The position numbers were made by a program, and so were the translations under genes. Positions 8,915-17,221 of a stretch of DNA of 63,706 bases are shown here, piece after piece. The DNA is from Alistipes sp. (GTDB taxonomy: Bacteria > Bacteroidota > Bacteroidia > Bacteroidales > Rikenellaceae): contig JAFULF010000035.1 of NCBI GenBank assembly GCA_017483225.1, positions 1 to 63,706 on the forward strand. Reading direction: 5' to 3'. Numbering within the stretch: position 1 is the first letter of the stretch; each line of letters opens with the position of its first letter. The notes under the pieces were generated by a model that was not told the origin of the DNA, did not search any database, and saw only the letters and a program-made list of their open reading frames with translations.

Positions 8915-10258
8915 ATGAAAAAATCAATCTTAATGGTGATGGCTTTGATGGTGCTGGCAGTACCAACCGTCACAGGTCAGAAAATCAATCAGGAGGCTGT
9001 GCTTGCAAAGCTTACGAAGTGCGACGCTGACTCCGAGAATGCGAAGAAGGCAGGCAAGGCCGCTACGTGGGTAAACCGCACAAAGGGCTACGCTGATGCC
9101 ATCTTGGAGCCTACCAAGAGCCTCTTTATCGGCCTTGATGCCACGATGCTCCGCTACACTATGGGCGAGCCGGAGGAGACTTCTGCCGACAAGAGCGGCC
9201 GTCAGGTATGGGACTACGAGTGGGTGAATGTCTATATCAAGGATAACCGAGTAGCATCCTGGACCCAGAAGAAGGAGATTAAGGAGGGTGCCTTCGAGGC
9301 TGTTGTGGAGTCTGCAAACAAGGCTCTGTCGCTCGATGCAAAGAGTGGTGCGAAGTTGAAGACTATCCTCGATGGTCTTATCACCTACTACTCACAGTCG
9401 GGTAGCGCAAGCATCGACATTCCGGACTACCGTGCTGCCGTTGATGCATACGTTAAGGCTGCGCTGTTGCAGGAGATTCCTGTATATGAGAAGGTGGACC
9501 CACAGTACTACTTCTTCGCAGGTCAGTTGGCTGCGTTCCTCGGTGCCGAGGATGCGAAGTACTACGCCGATGGCGAGAAGTACCTCAACAAGTCGAAGGA
9601 GCTGGGCTATATGGACGAGAGCGGTAACACCTACTACTTCCTCTTCCACTGCTACTATGGCCAGAAGGATATCGATAAGGCAAACCTCATCAAGGCGAAG
9701 GATGCTCTGTTGGAGGGTATCCAGAAGTTCCCAAAGAACGACCGCATCCTCGATGGTCTGATGTCGCTCTACACCGCAGAGGACAACGTGGGCGACCCTG
9801 CTGACCTCGTGGAGCTTATCGACAAGGCGTTGGCCGAGACTCCTGACAGTCCGGACCTTTGGTTTGGTCGTGGCCGTGTATTCTTCAAGCTCAAAAACTA
9901 TGACGAGTGTATCGCTTCGTTCAAGAAGATTGACGAGCTCAAACCAAACGATTTCGACACCAACTTCTACATCGGCTACTTCTACATCGCCAAGGGTGAT
10001 GGTCTGAACCAGAAGCTCAACGAGAAGGTTGACAGCATCAGCAGTATGGAGGAGTATCAGGCTGAGCAGGCAAAGGTACACGCCGTATATAAGGAGGCTG
10101 TTCCTTACTTCGAGAAGGCGTTTGATTTGAAGCCGGACAACCTCGACTGCGCACAGTCGCTCAAAGAGTTGTGCTTCCGTCTGCGCAACGAGGAGGGTAT
10201 GATGGAGAAGTACAACAAGTACAACGCCGCATACAAGAAGCTCAAAGGCATCGAGTAA
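8915..10258 (+). CDS. Exported tetratricopeptide-repeat protein
   Basis: A 447-residue protein with a signal peptide (MKKSILMVMALMVLAVP, probable cleavage before QKINQE), no lipobox Cys. The C-terminal two thirds hold TPR-like helix pairs (PDSPDLWFGRGRVFFKLKNY, KPNDFDTNFYIGYFYIAKGD, AVPYFEKAFDLKPDN). The N-terminal half is of unknown type. TPR proteins usually act as scaffolds; no enzyme motif is visible. It follows gyrA by 38 bases and ends at a strong terminator, so it may share gyrA transcription. Function unknown. Confidence 0.8.
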   Translation: MKKSILMVMALMVLAVPTVTGQKINQEAVLAKLTKCDADSENAKKAGKAATWVNRTKGYADAILEPTKSLFIGLDATMLRYTMGEPEETSADKSGRQVWDYEWVNVYIKDNRVASWTQKKEIKEGAFEAVVESANKALSLDAKSGAKLKTILDGLITYYSQSGSASIDIPDYRAAVDAYVKAALLQEIPVYEKVDPQYYFFAGQLAAFLGAEDAKYYADGEKYLNKSKELGYMDESGNTYYFLFHCYYGQKDIDKANLIKAKDALLEGIQKFPKNDRILDGLMSLYTAEDNVGDPADLVELIDKALAETPDSPDLWFGRGRVFFKLKNYDECIASFKKIDELKPNDFDTNFYIGYFYIAKGDGLNQKLNEKVDSISSMEEYQAEQAKVHAVYKEAVPYFEKAFDLKPDNLDCAQSLKELCFRLRNEEGMMEKYNKYNAAYKKLKGIE

Positions 10259-10280
10259 CGATACCCCAAGCAAAAGAGAT

Positions 10281-10312
10281 AGAGGGCTGTCGCAATGACA
10301 GCCCTCTGTTTT
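10281..10312 (+). terminator. Terminator after the TPR protein gene
   Basis: Perfect 11-bp stem AGAGGGCTGTC / GACAGCCCTCT with a 5-base loop, followed by GTTTTT. Confidence 0.9.
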
Positions 10313-10353
10313 TGGGAGCACAGGCCTCCGCCCACTACCCATCCACCACCACC

Positions 10354-11208
10354 CTATTTCAGCTCCGTAGGCGTATGTCCCGTATGCTTCTTCACAAACT
10401 GCACAAACGCAGACGGGCTCGAAAAGTTGAGTTGCTCGGCAATCTGCTGCACGGTAAGCTCCGTTGTACGCAGCAGCATCTTTGCATCAATAAGTATAGC
10501 CTCGTGTATCCAGTCAAGTATCGGGCGACCGCTCTTGCGCTTGACCACCGTCGATAGGTACTTCGGCGTAAGGTTCATCTGCTCGGCATAGAACTGCACC
10601 GAGCGATACTTCCGGTAGTTTACGGCGAGCAGCTTGAAGAACCTGTCGGTAAGATTGTCCGCCTTTATATTATTGGTCGTATCGAAGACAAACATCTTCT
10701 CGTACTCGGCAATAATTTCGAGTATCAGGGCGTAGAATATCGAGTGGATAATCTCCGCCTTGTATTTACTCTCCTGCAACGTCTCCTTATAAATAAACCG
10801 ATAATAACTCATCAGGTCATCAAACTTATCATCCGCCACCTTGATTGCGGAGATATATCTCGAATAGCCGAATATGTTGGTATCAATGGGTGACGGCATA
10901 TTCAAAATATAATCTACCGATACCGCTATGATACTCACCCGCTCCATCAACGCCGGGGTTATAGGCTCTATTATATGATTCTCCGGCAGGATTATCACAT
11001 TATTGTTTGCCAACCTATACTGCTTGCCATCAATTACGATAACGCCATTGCCACTCTTGCACAAGATTATGAGTACACCGTTACGAATCAGCATATTGTC
11101 GGATATGCTCGTATCGGGGAAGGGGATATTAAGGTCTATCATAAAATCTCGTCCGCCCTCTCTCTCAATCATCTCTGCGATGTCTAATTCCTTGATTTTT
11201 TCCATCAT
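10354..11208 (-). CDS. AraC-family transcriptional regulator
   Basis: A 284-residue regulator. The C-terminal ~100 residues contain the two helix-turn-helix motifs of the AraC/XylS family (AEQMNLTPKYLSTVVKRKSG and VQQIAEQLNFSSPSAFVQFVKKHTGHTPTELK in part). The N-terminal part is cupin-like (LIILCKSGNGVIVIDGKQY) and should sense a ligand. It is divergent from the P-type ATPase gene with 103 bases between starts, so it may control that gene or itself; this is inference. The ligand is unknown. Confidence 0.9.
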   Translation of the reverse strand: MMEKIKELDIAEMIEREGGRDFMIDLNIPFPDTSISDNMLIRNGVLIILCKSGNGVIVIDGKQYRLANNNVIILPENHIIEPITPALMERVSIIAVSVDYILNMPSPIDTNIFGYSRYISAIKVADDKFDDLMSYYRFIYKETLQESKYKAEIIHSIFYALILEIIAEYEKMFVFDTTNNIKADNLTDRFFKLLAVNYRKYRSVQFYAEQMNLTPKYLSTVVKRKSGRPILDWIHEAILIDAKMLLRTTELTVQQIAEQLNFSSPSAFVQFVKKHTGHTPTELK

Positions 11209-11277
11209 TACAGCAAAAAGCGAAATATGATAAATTTATTTGCCTACAAATGTAACAAATTTCCACCAATAAGGCTC

Positions 11278-11285
11278 TAACTTTG
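11278..11285 (+). promoter_or_regulatory. -7 box of the P-type ATPase promoter
   Basis: TAACTTTG fits TAnnTTTG, 27 bases ahead of the ATG. The divergent AraC gene starts 70 bases away, so an operator could lie here, but I see no clear inverted repeat. Confidence 0.6.
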
Positions 11286-11311
11286 CACAGAAAATAAAAA
11301 CAACGACACAA

Positions 11312-13921
11312 ATGTATCATTATCAGCAGTCGGTCGAGCAGATAGTTCGACTATTAAAAACAGACATTGAGAAGGGTCTCACCCAAGGCGATGTATCCGA
11401 GCGTCTGAATCGGAATGGCTACAACGAGTTTGCAAAGAAGAGGCACACCTCGCTGTGGCATAAGTTCGTCTCGCAGTTCAAGAGTTTTATGATTATCGTG
11501 CTGCTTGTGGCGGCGGCGATTTCGGGCGTTACGGGTTATATGAATGGCGAGGGCATAACCGATGCCATCATCATCCTCTCGATACTTATCGTAAATGCCA
11601 TTATCGGCGTATTTCAGGAGGCGAAGGCGGAGAATGCGCTCGATGCACTCGAAAGGCTCTCTGCTCCGCACTGCAAGGTCATCAGAGATGGTGAGCATCA
11701 GGTCATAGAGTCGAGGGAGCTCGTCGTAGGCGACATCGTCGAGATAGAGACGGGCGACAGCGTACCTGCCGACCTGCGTCTTATCGAGAGTGTCAATCTC
11801 AAAATTCAGGAGGCCGCTCTTACGGGCGAGTCGCTGCCGGTGGAGAAGGGTACCGACACCATATTGGACACCGTCGGCATCGGCGACCGTGTGAATATGG
11901 CTTTCAGCTCTTGCAGCGTTACCTATGGTCGTGGCTTGGGCGTTGTCGTTGCAACGGGCGAGCAGACCGAGGTGGGCAAGATTGCTGCTATGATTAAGTC
12001 TGTACCCGATATGCGTACCCCTATGCAGGTGCGCCTCGATAAGTTGGGCAAAGTGCTTGCGGTAATCAGCCTTATCGTCTGTGCCGTAATCTTCGTCATT
12101 GGTCTATGCTATGGCCGTGGCCTTTTGGAGATGTTTATGACCGCCGTAAGCCTTGCTGTGGCAGCCATTCCGGAGGGTCTGCCTGCGGTATCGACCGTAG
12201 TGTTGGCACTTGGCGTGCAGCGACTTGCAAAGCAGAATGCCATTGTGCGCAACCTGCCATCGGTCGAGACTCTCGGCAGCACAACCGTCATCTGCTCCGA
12301 CAAGACGGGCACTCTTACTCAAAACAAGATGACCGTGGTAGAGGCATACCCTGCAACCTCTGATATGCTCCTTGCTATTGGCACGCTCTGCAACGACACA
12401 ACCCAAAGTGGCGAGGGCGAGTTGATTGGCGACCCGACGGAGACAGCGCTGGTGGCATACGCTGAAAGCAACGGCAATAGTCAAGAGAGACTAAATGCAG
12501 ATTGCCCTCGTATTTCGGAGATTCCTTTCGACTCGGAGCGCAAGCTGATGACCACGCTCCACCGCAAAGACGAGCAGACTATCCTCATCGCCACCAAGGG
12601 AGGGTTTGACGAGTTGCTTACCCGCTGCAACCGCATCGTGGGCGAGGAGGGCAATGTTCGCCCAATAGAGAGCGCAGACAAGGAGAGGCTCGCCGCAAAG
12701 AATAATGCAATGGCACAAAATGCGTTGCGTGTGCTCTGTATGGCATACTCCGAGGTAATCATCGACAAGGAGCCGAGCGAGGAGGAGTTGGCCGAGATTA
12801 CCGCAGGGGCCGAACAGGAGTTGATTTTCGTGGGTATGGTCGGTATGATAGACCCTCCTCGTGAGGAGGCAAAGGTTGCCGTTGAGCAGTGCAAGGTGGC
12901 AGGCATCAAGCCCGTGATGATTACCGGCGACCACAAGATTACCGCCTCGGCCATTGCGCAGAGCCTCGGCATTATGTCATCATCGGACTACGTGCTTACG
13001 GGTAGCGATGTAGAGCAGATGAGCGACGAGCAGTTGCGACAAGTTGCAGGCAGCGTTTCGGTCTTTGCACGTGTTGCTCCGGAGCATAAGGTGCGTATCG
13101 TCAAGGCATACCAGAGTCTGGGCAATGTCGTAGCGATGACGGGGGATGGCGTGAACGATGCCCCTGCACTGAAACTTGCCAACATCGGCGTTGCGATGGG
13201 CATCACGGGTACAGACGTGTCGAAAGAGGCTGCCGACGTGGTGCTTGCCGACGACAACTTTGCCACTATCGTACAATCTGTGCGTGAGGGTCGCCGCATC
13301 TACAACAACCTGATAAAGTCTATCCAGTTTATGATTTCGACCAACCTCGGCGAGATTGTACTGCTGCTGGTTGCCGTGCTCTGCAACCTCGATATGCCGC
13401 TGTTGCCTATCCAGCTGCTCTTTATCAACCTCGCGGGAGATAGCCTGCCATCGTTGGCTCTCAGTGTTGACCACGCCGCAAAAGATATTATGCGACGTAA
13501 GCCAATAGAGCCAAATCAGGGCATATTCACCCGCCCGTTCACGACAAGGATAACCATTCAGGCCCTGATTCTCGGCGCAGCAACCATTGCAGCATATATC
13601 ATTGGACACGACACCTCGTTGGATACGGCTCGCACAATGACCTTTGCGGTGATGATATTCTCGCAGTTTGTGATGATATTCTCCATCCGCTCGGGCAACA
13701 AGTTCTTCACCAACCGCTTTTTCAGCAACCGTTGGCTCTGGCTCACAATCTTTATCGTCGTAGGATTGACCCTTATGGTGATGCTTGTGCCAAGTATGCA
13801 GTCGCTCTTCCACCTTTCATCTCTCTCTGCCGAGCAGTGGTGGATAACCATAGGCCTGACCTTGGGAGTTCTGCTGCTGAGCGAGTTCTCGAAACTCTTC
13901 ACCGCCAAGGAGCAGAAGTAG
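11312..13921 (+). CDS. Cation-transporting P-type ATPase, calcium (SERCA/PMCA) type
   Basis: An 869-residue inner-membrane pump. It has the actuator motif [10 protein letters not shown], the M4 motif PEGLP, the phosphorylation motif [13 protein letters not shown] (Asp about 330) and the hinge [11 protein letters not shown]6 reads [12 protein letters not shown], which keeps the Asn and Asp that contact calcium in SERCA, so calcium export is the best guess; Mn or other divalent ions remain possible. There is no N-terminal heavy-metal CXXC domain. The N-terminal cation-ATPase domain begins at [11 protein letters not shown]. The gene stands alone, divergent from the AraC regulator. Confidence 0.9.
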   Translation: MYHYQQSVEQIVRLLKTDIEKGLTQGDVSERLNRNGYNEFAKKRHTSLWHKFVSQFKSFMIIVLLVAAAISGVTGYMNGEGITDAIIILSILIVNAIIGVFQEAKAENALDALERLSAPHCKVIRDGEHQVIESRELVVGDIVEIETGDSVPADLRLIESVNLKIQEAALTGESLPVEKGTDTILDTVGIGDRVNMAFSSCSVTYGRGLGVVVATGEQTEVGKIAAMIKSVPDMRTPMQVRLDKLGKVLAVISLIVCAVIFVIGLCYGRGLLEMFMTAVSLAVAAIPEGLPAVSTVVLALGVQRLAKQNAIVRNLPSVETLGSTTVICSDKTGTLTQNKMTVVEAYPATSDMLLAIGTLCNDTTQSGEGELIGDPTETALVAYAESNGNSQERLNADCPRISEIPFDSERKLMTTLHRKDEQTILIATKGGFDELLTRCNRIVGEEGNVRPIESADKERLAAKNNAMAQNALRVLCMAYSEVIIDKEPSEEELAEITAGAEQELIFVGMVGMIDPPREEAKVAVEQCKVAGIKPVMITGDHKITASAIAQSLGIMSSSDYVLTGSDVEQMSDEQLRQVAGSVSVFARVAPEHKVRIVKAYQSLGNVVAMTGDGVNDAPALKLANIGVAMGITGTDVSKEAADVVLADDNFATIVQSVREGRRIYNNLIKSIQFMISTNLGEIVLLLVAVLCNLDMPLLPIQLLFINLAGDSLPSLALSVDHAAKDIMRRKPIEPNQGIFTRPFTTRITIQALILGAATIAAYIIGHDTSLDTARTMTFAVMIFSQFVMIFSIRSGNKFFTNRFFSNRWLWLTIFIVVGLTLMVMLVPSMQSLFHLSSLSAEQWWITIGLTLGVLLLSEFSKLFTAKEQK

Positions 13922-13954
13922 AAGGCTCCCTCACAGAGTGCACGCCTAAACAAG

Positions 13955-13992
13955 TTAGAGGCTGTCCGCAAAAAATGTCGGACAGCCTCTAA
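13955..13992. repeat. GAGGCTGTCCG palindrome between convergent genes
   Basis: A perfect 14-bp stem TTAGAGGCTGTCCG / CGGACAGCCTCTAA around a 10-base A-rich loop. It lacks a good T-tract on either strand, yet sits between convergent genes and probably ends both transcripts. The same arm sequence recurs at 20560-20592 and in part at 31353-31449. A run of eight C follows at 13996. Confidence 0.75.
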
Positions 13993-14022
13993 TGTTACCC
14001 CCCCCTATATTATATAAAGGTA

Positions 14023-14859
14023 TCACGCCTGCTTACGGCACTCGAACCACGGGTTGTGCAAATCCTCCTTGTTGTACCTCAACGGCTCATAGTCGGGCAG
14101 CGAGCGTGTCACTCCGCCCGCCTCGGCGAGAATCAACTCGGCAGCCGCCGTATCCCACTCGTAGGTGTGCGTGGTGCGTGGGTAGTAGTCGATGGCTCCC
14201 TCGGCAAGCAGGCAGAACTTGTAGGAGCTGCCCTGCTCGACAATCTCCAAGTCGGGGTGCTGCTCTCGCACCTTGTCGATATACGCTCTGGTCTCGGCGG
14301 TCTGGTGCGAGCGTGACACCGCCACACGGAATCGCTCGTGCGACTGCTCGGCAAGCGGCAGACGACGACGCTTGGCACATATCTCCTCATATGTATAGAG
14401 GGCATCCGCCGCAGGAGCAACGCCAGTAATAAGGTGTGAGCCAAGACCTTGGCTCGCCACATAGGCCTTCTGCAAGTATGGCACATAGACCACCGAGCAG
14501 ATGCACACACCATCCGACATAAGGGCTATGTTTACCGTAAATTCGTTATTCCCCTTGATAAACTCCACCGTACCATCGAGCGGGTCCACCAGCCAGAAGA
14601 GCTCCCAATTGCGACGCTCCTCGTAGAGCATCTCACGCCCCTCCTCCGAGAGTATCGGAATACGTGTCTCGCCGAGCACCTCCTTGATGCGGTTGTGTGC
14701 CAGACGGTCGGCGATGGTTATCGGCGTATGGTCGCTCTTGACCGTGATATCGTAGTCGTCGCTATTCTTATACACGGTCATAATCTCCCACCCGGCACGC
14801 ACCGCAGCATTAAAGGCACGTGGCAGCAGGTAGGCTCTGATATCTTCGTTTAATTTCAT
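14023..14859 (-). CDS. cysQ: 3'(2'),5'-bisphosphate nucleotidase CysQ
   Basis: CysQ hydrolyses adenosine 3',5'-bisphosphate (PAP), the by-product of sulfate assimilation and sulfotransferases, to AMP. This 278-residue protein belongs to the inositol-monophosphatase fold: the metal site is made by PILSEEG, the signature WLVDPLDGTVEFIKG and TYEWDTAAAELIL near the end. Length fits the family. It lies at the end of a same-strand run with the receiver-HEAT-glycosyltransferase trio (5 bases from the next gene upstream), although no functional link is known. Related inositol-phosphatase activities cannot be excluded. Confidence 0.88.
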   Translation of the reverse strand: MKLNEDIRAYLLPRAFNAAVRAGWEIMTVYKNSDDYDITVKSDHTPITIADRLAHNRIKEVLGETRIPILSEEGREMLYEERRNWELFWLVDPLDGTVEFIKGNNEFTVNIALMSDGVCICSVVYVPYLQKAYVASQGLGSHLITGVAPAADALYTYEEICAKRRRLPLAEQSHERFRVAVSRSHQTAETRAYIDKVREQHPDLEIVEQGSSYKFCLLAEGAIDYYPRTTHTYEWDTAAAELILAEAGGVTRSLPDYEPLRYNKEDLHNPWFECRKQA

Positions 14860-14864
14860 TCGTT

Positions 14865-15698
14865 TTAAGGTTTTATCAAAGATACAAACTTTTTTCTATA
14901 TTTCATAATATTAAACAGCAAAAAGTCATAAAAATTATAGGTACGCATCCGAGCAAACACAAAAAAATCTTTTTCAGATAGTTGCGCTGCGGGCAGGGCT
15001 ATCGGATGGCGCAGGGTGAGGGTGCGCATTCTGCTCTGCGGGGAGGCTCGCTTGGAATAGGCGGCACGCAGAGGGCCGAAGCCTCCGCAGGCGGCTACCC
15101 TATCCCCCGAAACGGCATAGATGCCCCGTGTAGCGCACTCGACATACTCCACCCGAGGCAACTCCGCAGCGGCAATCTCCACGGCAAGGCGGCACAGCGC
15201 ATCGGGCAGGAGCCGACAGGTGGAGGGTATGGGCATAAGGTAGTCATACGAGCACACCGAGGCGGCAACGTCGAGCATCGAGCTCTCGGTCGAGATAAAG
15301 CCATCCACGACAACAAGGCGGCGGAAGGCCCTATGGCGTGAGCGGTAGAGGGCCTTGACGGCGGCTCGGTCGCACCTCACATTACAGAGGGCGTAGCGAC
15401 GGCGCAGCACGGCGAAGAGTTCGCTATCGGAGTCGAGCATCACCACCGCCTCGGTAGCGGGATATCGGGAGGCGAGCATAGCCTCCACGACACGCACATC
15501 GCTCGGATGGAGACAGAGGAGCGAGATGCCGATATTCGCCACCCCATCCTGCTCCGCAACGAGCGAGAGGCTCATCAGGCGGTCGTACCACAACGCCTCA
15601 CGACGACGGCGCACGCAGAGCCCTGCATACCGTCCTGCGGTCACCATCACACAAAAACCGAGAGTAATCCAGAGAGCAAGCATCAGGCAATACGGCAT
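14865..15698 (-). CDS. Short glycosyltransferase-2-like membrane protein
   Basis: A 277-residue protein with one N-terminal membrane segment (about residues 3-25). The middle resembles the nucleotide-sugar half of GT-A family 2 enzymes: ALLSLHPS-type start ISLLCLHPSDVRVVEAM, VVMLDSDSELF, and RRLVVVDGFISTESS, where GT2 enzymes carry the diphosphate-binding Asp. The usual acceptor-side catalytic region and C-terminal membrane helices seem to be missing or much diverged, so activity is doubtful. It overlaps the HEAT gene by 16 bases, and with the receiver gene forms a coupled trio. Rich in Arg and Ala, unlike neighbours. Assignment is tentative. Confidence 0.5.
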   Translation of the reverse strand: MPYCLMLALWITLGFCVMVTAGRYAGLCVRRRREALWYDRLMSLSLVAEQDGVANIGISLLCLHPSDVRVVEAMLASRYPATEAVVMLDSDSELFAVLRRRYALCNVRCDRAAVKALYRSRHRAFRRLVVVDGFISTESSMLDVAASVCSYDYLMPIPSTCRLLPDALCRLAVEIAAAELPRVEYVECATRGIYAVSGDRVAACGGFGPLRAAYSKRASPQSRMRTLTLRHPIALPAAQLSEKDFFVFARMRTYNFYDFLLFNIMKYRKKFVSLIKP

Positions 15699-16582
15699 TT
15701 ATAGGTGTTCAACATACGCTCCGCCTCGTTGCACTCCTCCGCCCCGAAGAGGGCACGCAGGGTGTGTATCGAGTAGCCGGAGCGGACAAAGTGGCGGCAC
15801 AGCGAGCGTCGCTCGGAGCGTGGGCGGTGGTAAATCCAGCGTCGCAGAGCCACGCCGGAGAGGTTGCCACGCAGCGAGGCCAGCACATAGACCGCCTCCA
15901 AGCGCAGGCATCCCGTCCCCTCGACGACCACACGTCGCAACTCACGCTCCGCCTCCACGGCATCCATACGCCGCACGAGGCTGATGCCGAGCATACAGAG
16001 GTTGTAGTTATGCGAGCGCACAAGGGGCGTATATGCCACGGCACACACCTCTCGGCAGAGCAGGGCGACCACCTCCGCCATCTCGTAGCGGGTAAAGCGG
16101 GGTCGAAAGGCGGCGACATAATGAACGAAGTCCCTATCCCCTGCCACGCCACACAGCAGGGCGTAGAAACGCACACGACGGTCGTCATCCTCGCCAAAGA
16201 GGGCGTAGGCACGCTCCGAGGTCGCACGGCTCAACGGCATACGGGCCAGCAGGGCGAGGGCATAGGCCCGCTCCACGCCCCGCCGACGTGATGCCCTATC
16301 CACAAGCCGCCGTTCCAGAGCATAGTGCTCCATAACCTCACGCAACGGCTTAACGCCCGTGCCCCTGACCCGCTCCGAGACGTAGGCGACAGCCTCCGCA
16401 AGCAGCACGAGGTCGGTCGGCGAGGCTATATTGCGCAGCGTGAAGGTGCCGAACTCATACCCCACCGAGACGTATATGGATATGCGTCGCACATACTCGG
16501 CTCGGCGCACGGCACGTTGGCGGCGTGGCAGCAACAGAAGAATCAGCGAGCCGAAGAGCGTAGAGAGCAGAAACAGAATCAT
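15683..16582 (-). CDS. HEAT-repeat membrane-anchored protein
   Basis: I start this at 16582 (MILFLLSTLFGSLILLLL), because that ATG overlaps the stop of the receiver gene in an ATGA arrangement; the longer frame begins at 16672. The 299-residue product has one N-terminal membrane helix and then helical repeats of HEAT type (for example EAERELRRVVVEG, CLRLEAVYVLASLRGN), probably a cytoplasmic protein-binding scaffold. In other Bacteroidota, HEAT proteins with a short receiver protein and a GT2 enzyme form a recurring set linked to surface polysaccharide; that link is from memory and unverified here. Confidence 0.6.
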   Translation of the reverse strand: MILFLLSTLFGSLILLLLPRRQRAVRRAEYVRRISIYVSVGYEFGTFTLRNIASPTDLVLLAEAVAYVSERVRGTGVKPLREVMEHYALERRLVDRASRRRGVERAYALALLARMPLSRATSERAYALFGEDDDRRVRFYALLCGVAGDRDFVHYVAAFRPRFTRYEMAEVVALLCREVCAVAYTPLVRSHNYNLCMLGISLVRRMDAVEAERELRRVVVEGTGCLRLEAVYVLASLRGNLSGVALRRWIYHRPRSERRSLCRHFVRSGYSIHTLRALFGAEECNEAERMLNTYKCRIA

Positions 16583-16932
16583 ACGCCAAAGACTTTGCGC
16601 CGCAGCCGTGCAGGGACCACCGGCAGTGAGACGTATTGATTGACTCCTCGTTCCAACAGCGACATCACGCACTCCTCCGTAATATCGGGGGCAAAGACCA
16701 GAATCTCCGGCTCACGTGCTCCGCAGGGACGTATGCGCTCCACCGTATCGCACCCCTCCATAAAGAGTGCCGTCTCGCCGACCACCACCTTATCGAAACG
16801 CTCGGCGGCACAGCGGTCGAAGAGATTTTGGCGGGAGGTTGCCACGCATACCTCCGCCCCGCAGTCATAGAGCAACCCTTCGAGCAGAGCACGCATACAT
16901 AGCGACGAAGAGTATATGATAATCTTTTGCAT
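16579..16932 (-). CDS. Stand-alone degenerate response-regulator receiver protein
   Basis: Start at 16932 (MQKIIIYSSS) gives 117 residues, the size of one CheY-like receiver. The fold pattern is clear (FDKVVVGETALFMEG, EILVFAPDI, NQYVSLPV), but the hallmarks are gone: the acidic pair after strand 1 is replaced by SSS, the phospho-acceptor Asp position reads Gly/Glu (VVVGET), and the conserved Lys before Pro is Leu (SLPV). It probably acts as a phosphorylation-independent protein switch. Its stop overlaps the next start (ATGA), so it is translationally coupled to the HEAT protein. Confidence 0.65.
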   Translation of the reverse strand: MQKIIIYSSSLCMRALLEGLLYDCGAEVCVATSRQNLFDRCAAERFDKVVVGETALFMEGCDTVERIRPCGAREPEILVFAPDITEECVMSLLERGVNQYVSLPVVPARLRRKVFGV

Positions 16933-17221
16933 AGGGCATCTGTTTTTATTGTGAATATATTTTGCACAGGAGCAAACTACACAAGCCAAAAATATGCCAA
17001 ATAGCATCCTCCGTACAGACTTGAATATGCTATAAATATAAGTATAGGGGGGGGTGGATGTTTTTTACTCAAAATATGCACAATTTTGCATAAAAACGGG
17101 AGGTTTTTAATTTTTTTTACTATATTTGCAAATCGTCATTCGATAAAAATGACAAGACACAACATTAGTTTAATTACAGATTTGAACATTTACTAATTAT
17201 TTAACTTCAAAATTTAAGGTT
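16933..17221 (+). promoter_or_regulatory. Intergenic region with promoter of the large lipoprotein gene
   Basis: TATATTTG at 17121-17128 fits the TAnnTTTG box, giving a leader of about 95 bases. A run of eight G lies at 17047-17054. No gene or RNA structure is apparent otherwise. Confidence 0.55.
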
